From Ciona savignyi (lineage: Eukaryota > Chordata > Ascidiacea > Phlebobranchia > Cionidae), in the NCBI GenBank assembly GCA_000149265.1, contig CH003193.1:9046-73045 (forward strand): 64,000 nt of DNA, in the 5' to 3' direction. This document shows positions 60,087 to 64,000 of this stretch, one piece after another; positions within the stretch are counted from its first letter, which is position 1, and each line of letters begins with the position of its first letter. The translations under genes were made by a program, and so were the position numbers. Under the pieces are notes generated by a model that saw only the letters and a program-made list of their open reading frames with translations, had not been told where the DNA came from and did not search any database.

Positions 60087-63000
60087 TCAAGTATCATCTG
60101 AGCTCCTTACTATGCATTGAACAACGTAACCTTTTTCCAACTTGTACTGCTGTAGTCGGACATTGTCTGACATCATTTTACCGGAAAAGAACCAACGTTG
60201 TTCAACTGTTGCAATGTTCTCCTAAAACAAACAACGCATTAGAGCTGTGTTTACATAGATCTTGATAGGATAGGATGTTTATGAAAATCTCTGTAAATGG
60301 AAACACCAAGGGGGTTAACACACAAGCAATTGCCAGATTACTTCACGCCCACTGTCGGGTTACCGGAGCTATTGCAGTGTGTTGTGTTCGATTCACATGT
60401 TTCTTTATTTTGGTAGAACCCATCATTTCACTGGGGTTAAGACTTAAGACAATGACCGTTAAAGTGTCTTGCCCAAGAACACAACCGACTAGCTAGCGAC
60501 CAGTTTTAAATCCTTCAACCTTTCGGTTGAAAGGCATTGCATTAAACCACCAGACTAACCATTCGGTTAAAACCCCGTTCAAAAAGCCGTTGTTTAACTA
60601 CTTCTTGTTTAAATACTTGTTTTAAGGCCCATTCTCCTAAGAAATGTTGTGTTGTAATCCCGACAAATGAATAATAATGGATGCATTATTACTCTGCTTC
60701 GGGATAAACAGAACATGTATCCTTAGGCTATGGTTAAAGAGAAACAAAATATCACAATACAATCAACTACATTGCACCACAATATTACAATCAACTATAT
60801 TGCACCACAATATTACAATCAACTATATTGTACCACAATATTACAATACAATCAACTATATTGCACCACAATATCACAATCAACTATATTGCACCACAAT
60901 ATCACAATCAACTATATTGCACCACAATATCACAATCAACTATATTGCACCACAATATCACAATCAACTATATTGCACCACAATATTACAATACAATCAA
61001 CTGCATTGCACCACAATCGTACATAAAGATGGACTTGCCTGTAATTCCAATCTTTGCTTCCCATTTGCTACTGTGTCAGTGGGAAGGATTTTTAATCGAA
61101 CTTCTTTCTCGCCCGAAAATCGGATTTTAATACCGAATGATCTGGTGAATGTGGTTTTGTCAATAGGATAGGATATTCATGTTTATCGGGGTTAATTGGG
61201 TGTTTACACATGGGTTTTCATTAGATTACCTTGCACTTACTGTCAGGTTACTGGAGCTATTGCAGTGTGTTGTGTATAATGCATGTTCCTTTAATTTGTT
61301 AGAACCCATTTACTCCTGGGTTCAGGCGATGTCTACTAAGTAGTAAAGTACCTTGCTCAATGACACAAATGAAAAGCAAGCAACCAGTTTCGAACCTGCA
61401 ACCTTTCAGTTGGAACGCGACCCACTAACCCACCAAGCTTATCGGGCAGACAAAACTAACTTAATCTACTTATTCTGTACAATGGTAATTACATAATCGG
61501 CGTGTTACTTAACTATTCATTCATTGTTTATTTATCACTAATCCTTCAGCTATTTTAGGATTAGCCTTTTGTAATATGTATAGAAAATCAAGATCAGCAT
61601 TATGTATGGCAGTAACCGAATATTGTTTTAAACGCTGATATTTTCAGTTCTTGGATATAGTAGACAATTTTGATTAGAAAAATAAGAGTAATAGAGATTG
61701 AGTCGAAAAAGTTTTTGTGTTAATCATTTCCACATCAATTTCTCAGGCTGTGATTAATATTGATTATCAGAATCATTAACAGTCGCAGACATTTTTTAAG
61801 CATACAAAACCACTTTCATATTAACAATTAAACCATTTCCAGGACTAAACATATAAAATTATCATAATAACCTTAAAATCAACATTTACCGTTTAACCAA
61901 AAAATATAAATATTAATTCTGTAATGTCATTTGAACCATTACTAAAGGGTCGACATTGAATAAATATTACTATATATAGTTTTCATGAGTTAAACCATAC
62001 ATGTGTTAATATTTAAAAATTATTTTTTTGTTTTTGATAAAAATTCATCACAAAATAACCAACTTGTCGCCATCTTGGATTTGAGTTAGTTCTTCTTTTA
62101 CAATTGGTTGCGTATTGGTTGCATCGCGGATCAGATTCACAGGTGGGGATAAGCAGTACACCGGGACCTGGTATAATGCCCCCAGTTCGTCGTAACAATC
62201 GAGCATTGTCCCTGTGGAGGTTTATACTAAAATGAAGAAACGCCACAAAACTTAAGTATTTTTCCTGCATCTTATATTAAGATATAGAAATTTTCATATA
62301 AATAGCCCAAAATTTAATTCTGATTTTGCAAAAAAGAAAAAGGTATTTTAAATAATATTGCTATATAATTTAAAAAATCACAATAGGCTTATGTTACGCT
62401 TTATATTAAACTTTTTCGGCCCATTAAACGGTTCTCCGTCATGAATTGTGGTCATTTTATTACCACAAGACTACTCATATTAACTCAGGTTGCAAATTCG
62501 ATATATTAATATTGTGTTAAATTGTTAAGAAATGCCAACTATCAAGTCTTTAAACCGCACACTTTTTTACAAGGCTTAGTGTAATAGTGTAATTTTTGTT
62601 TTATAAACAATTATTTTTTTAATTTTTATTTTTTTCAATTTTTTTTGTTTGGGTTTAGCGGCCACGTCTTATTATACCGAATTTTAATAATTTATTCCTT
62701 TTTTAAACGTGTTCTAACGACTGTCGTTTTGCCGTTTTTTCACCATTCAAATTTTTATCAACAGTCCTGCTTTATGTTTTCATCATGGAAACAAAAAATA
62801 AACTAAACTAAACAATATTTTTGGTCAATTATTATGGGTTCCAACCAAGAACACAGTCATAAAAAGAGGCAATTATAAGCTGGGAATTGAGAATCAAAAT
62901 TAGGATAAAAAATAAAACTTTGCTAGGGGAAACTTTCTGATTTTAAGTCGCATGTAAAAAAACTTATAACTGCACAATAAATCTAAAAACCAGATTTTAT

Positions 63001-63696
63001 TATCTAAAAATTTGGAAAAAAATTAAAACAACAGTATATTCATATGCACGTAGCAGTATTACTTATGTATCAATACATTAATGAAACACAACACGTACCT
63101 TGGGGAAGAGAAATATTTGCTCCGTCAATAATTGCTTGAGCTAATGCGTTATCCCCACTCTCCAATGCTCCAGCAGCTGCCTTCAATGCATCCCAGATCT
63201 CTTTTCGTCCTGAACAGTTGATCATACAGAGGATAGGATATTCATGTTTATCCCCGTGAATGGGAATTCCAAGGAGGTTAACACACGAGCAATCGTCAGA
63301 TCACATTGCGCCCACCGTCAGGTTACCGGAGCTTTTGCAGTATGTTGTGAATGATTTACATGTTCCTTTAATTTAGTAGAACCCATCATTCCACTTGGTT
63401 TAGACAATGTCCACTAAGTACCTTCTCAAAGGACACAACCGACTAGCTACCAACCAGTTTCGGACCTGCAACCCTTCCACTGAAAGACCACACACTAACC
63501 CACCAGGCTACTTGGTAGGACAGTGTTTTCAAGGTCTACAACTTTATTCAACAATAAAACAAACGTAGCAAACCGTCAAACGCAGGAGCAGTTTCCCAGA
63601 ACTCATCTCTTTTACTCCGAAGTTGACCTTCCGTGAGAGGAACATCGCTTCTCCACTTCGGATGTTCTTTACGCAACGTTTGGTTCTTCCATGTAC
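60087..63696 (-). CDS. UBTD: UBTD1/UBTD2-type ubiquitin domain protein, 5' end outside window
   Basis: UBTD proteins bind UBE2D-class ubiquitin-conjugating enzymes and carry an N-terminal UBTD domain plus a C-terminal ubiquitin-like fold. Exons seen, from 5': 63696-63574, 63209-63099, 62211 to about 62064, 61141-61039, 60221-60087. The first coding exon should lie beyond base 64000. Family matches: [68 protein letters not shown], then the ubiquitin fold [20 protein letters not shown] and [18 protein letters not shown], ending [12 protein letters not shown]. The donor after the third exon is unclear: AA|GTTGGT at 62063 keeps frame but is weak, and unspliced reading stops at TGA 62048-62050. 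The fourth exon uses a GC donor (CAG|GCAAGT, 61038-61037). Both ubiquitin-fold exons match human spacing, so I trust them. Confidence 0.9.
60263..60565 (-). mobile_element. SINE-A copy, full length
   Basis: GATAGGATAGGATGTTTATG, CACACAAGCAATTGCCAGAT, GGGTTACCGGAGCTATTGCA, GACTAGCTAGCGACCAGTTT, ending CCACCAGACTAACC. It lies in the last UBTD intron, 42 bp from exon 5. Confidence 0.88.
60748..61017. repeat. 28-bp minisatellite beside a UBTD splice donor
   Basis: Nearly identical units CACAATATCACAATCAACTA followed by TATTGCAC, about 9-10 copies. Some units carry a 5-base insertion (AATACAATC). It ends about 20 bases from the GC donor of the preceding UBTD exon. A 164-codon open frame on the plus strand is only repeat translation. 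Confidence 0.95.
61037..61038 (-). other. GC-type 5' splice site
   Basis: On the minus strand the exon ends GAATTACAG and the intron starts GCAAGT. The next exon opens in phase at 60221 after TTTTAG. CAG|GCAAGT is the usual context of GC-AG introns. No GT nearby keeps the ubiquitin fold in frame. Confidence 0.8.
61162..61448 (-). mobile_element. SINE-A copy, full length
   Basis: AATAGGATAGGATATTCATG, TCAGGTTACTGGAGCTATTG, GTTTCGAACCTGCAACCTTT and CCACTAACCCACCAAGC. It lies 20 bp upstream of the UBTD exon at 61039-61141. Confidence 0.87.
61450..62047. other. AT-rich UBTD intron
   Basis: Very AT-rich sequence with no repeat family recognised; part of the UBTD intron between the third and fourth visible exons. 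Confidence 0.5.
62700..62815 (-). repeat. Family C repeat
   Basis: ACGACTGTCGTTTTGCCG, CAACAGTCCTGC, GGAAACAAAAAATAAACT. Closely matches 12735-12850. It lies in a UBTD intron. Confidence 0.65.
63228..63515 (-). mobile_element. SINE-A copy, full length
   Basis: GAGGATAGGATATTCATGTT, TATCCCCGTGAATGGG, GTCAGGTTACCGGAGCTTTT, CAGTTTCGGACCTGCAACCC, ending CCACCAGGCTACTTGG. It lies in the UBTD intron between the first two visible exons. Confidence 0.9.
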
Positions 63697-63811
63697 CTGG
63701 AGATAAACGGTGGGTGGATTTATACAAGCTAAACGAAAATGCAATAATTTTAGGAAATAATGGTTATCAATGAAAGAATAAATATTTTTAGCTTACTAAA
63801 AAGTAGGAATA

Positions 63812-64000
63812 TAATAGGATATTTATGTTTTATCAAGCTGTAAAAGGTAAACAACATTATGTGTTTTCACATGGTCAGATAACCCTGCTCCTGTCGTCGG
63901 GTAGAGCATATTACTGTGTGTTGTGTGGGACGTTTCTTTATTTTAGTACAACACATTAAACCACCGTGTTCGTGCGATGTTCGGTAAATGCCTTGCTGAC
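63812..64000 (-). mobile_element. SINE-A copy, cut by window edge
   Basis: ATAGGATATTTATGTTTTAT, CTGTCGTCGGGTAGAGC, TTACTGTGTGTTGTG, TGCCTTGCTGAC. It continues beyond the window. Confidence 0.75.

Noticed and set aside
60748..61017. Regular 28-bp direct repeats as a CRISPR array
   Set aside because: There are no unique spacers; units are directly abutting and the genome is eukaryotic.
60677..61171. 164-codon plus-strand open frame with repeated NQLHCTT-type motifs, resembling a repetitive secreted protein
   Set aside because: It is the in-frame reading of the 28-bp minisatellite and runs over an antisense UBTD exon. No start context, signal peptide or family.

Overview
The window looks like nuclear DNA of an ascidian tunicate, most likely a Ciona species. 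I infer this from chordate-type proteins split into many small exons by short AT-rich introns, and from dense tRNA-derived SINEs and small DNA transposons of the kind known from Ciona. No database search was possible. Every gene was identified by translating exons from both strands and checking that splice sites and codon phases join without a break.

Layout. 1-21989: no gene I can support. It holds SINE fragments, hAT-type and polypurine-ended MITEs, a perfect 33-bp fold-back, a ~30-bp minisatellite and AT-rich filler. 21990-36575 (+): a RhoA-type guanine nucleotide exchange factor of the NET1/ARHGEF3 family, with a very large first coding exon, then DH and PH domains and an unresolved C-terminus. 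38578-47063 (-): a shootin-1-like coiled-coil protein, 11 coding exons, 558 aa, complete. 48321-53137 (-): CIAO1, the WD40 subunit of the cytosolic iron-sulfur targeting complex, 6 exons, 336 aa, complete. 54505-58653 (+): BCAP31, the ER membrane sorting protein, 6 exons, 230 aa, complete with a C-terminal dilysine signal. 60087 to beyond about 63696 (-): a UBTD1/UBTD2-type ubiquitin-domain protein whose first coding exon lies outside the window.

The genes do not form a pathway. Rho signalling, axon and actin coupling, Fe-S assembly, ER export and ubiquitin handling are simply neighbours. GEF and shootin converge, CIAO1 and BCAP31 diverge across 1.4 kb, and BCAP31 and UBTD converge. No spacing is short enough for a Ciona-type operon.

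The most unusual structures concern splicing and introns. A 26-bp minisatellite is built from the last bases of CIAO1 exon 3 plus its splice donor, so the 5' splice site is repeated in tandem. A second, unrelated 28-bp minisatellite starts about 20 bp past a GC-type donor in UBTD. A GEF intron carries seven exact TTACGTCA octamers at a regular 22-23-bp spacing. Several hAT MITEs have intact 8-bp target duplications, one of them inside a SINE. SINE copies are much denser between 32 and 64 kb than in the first 30 kb.
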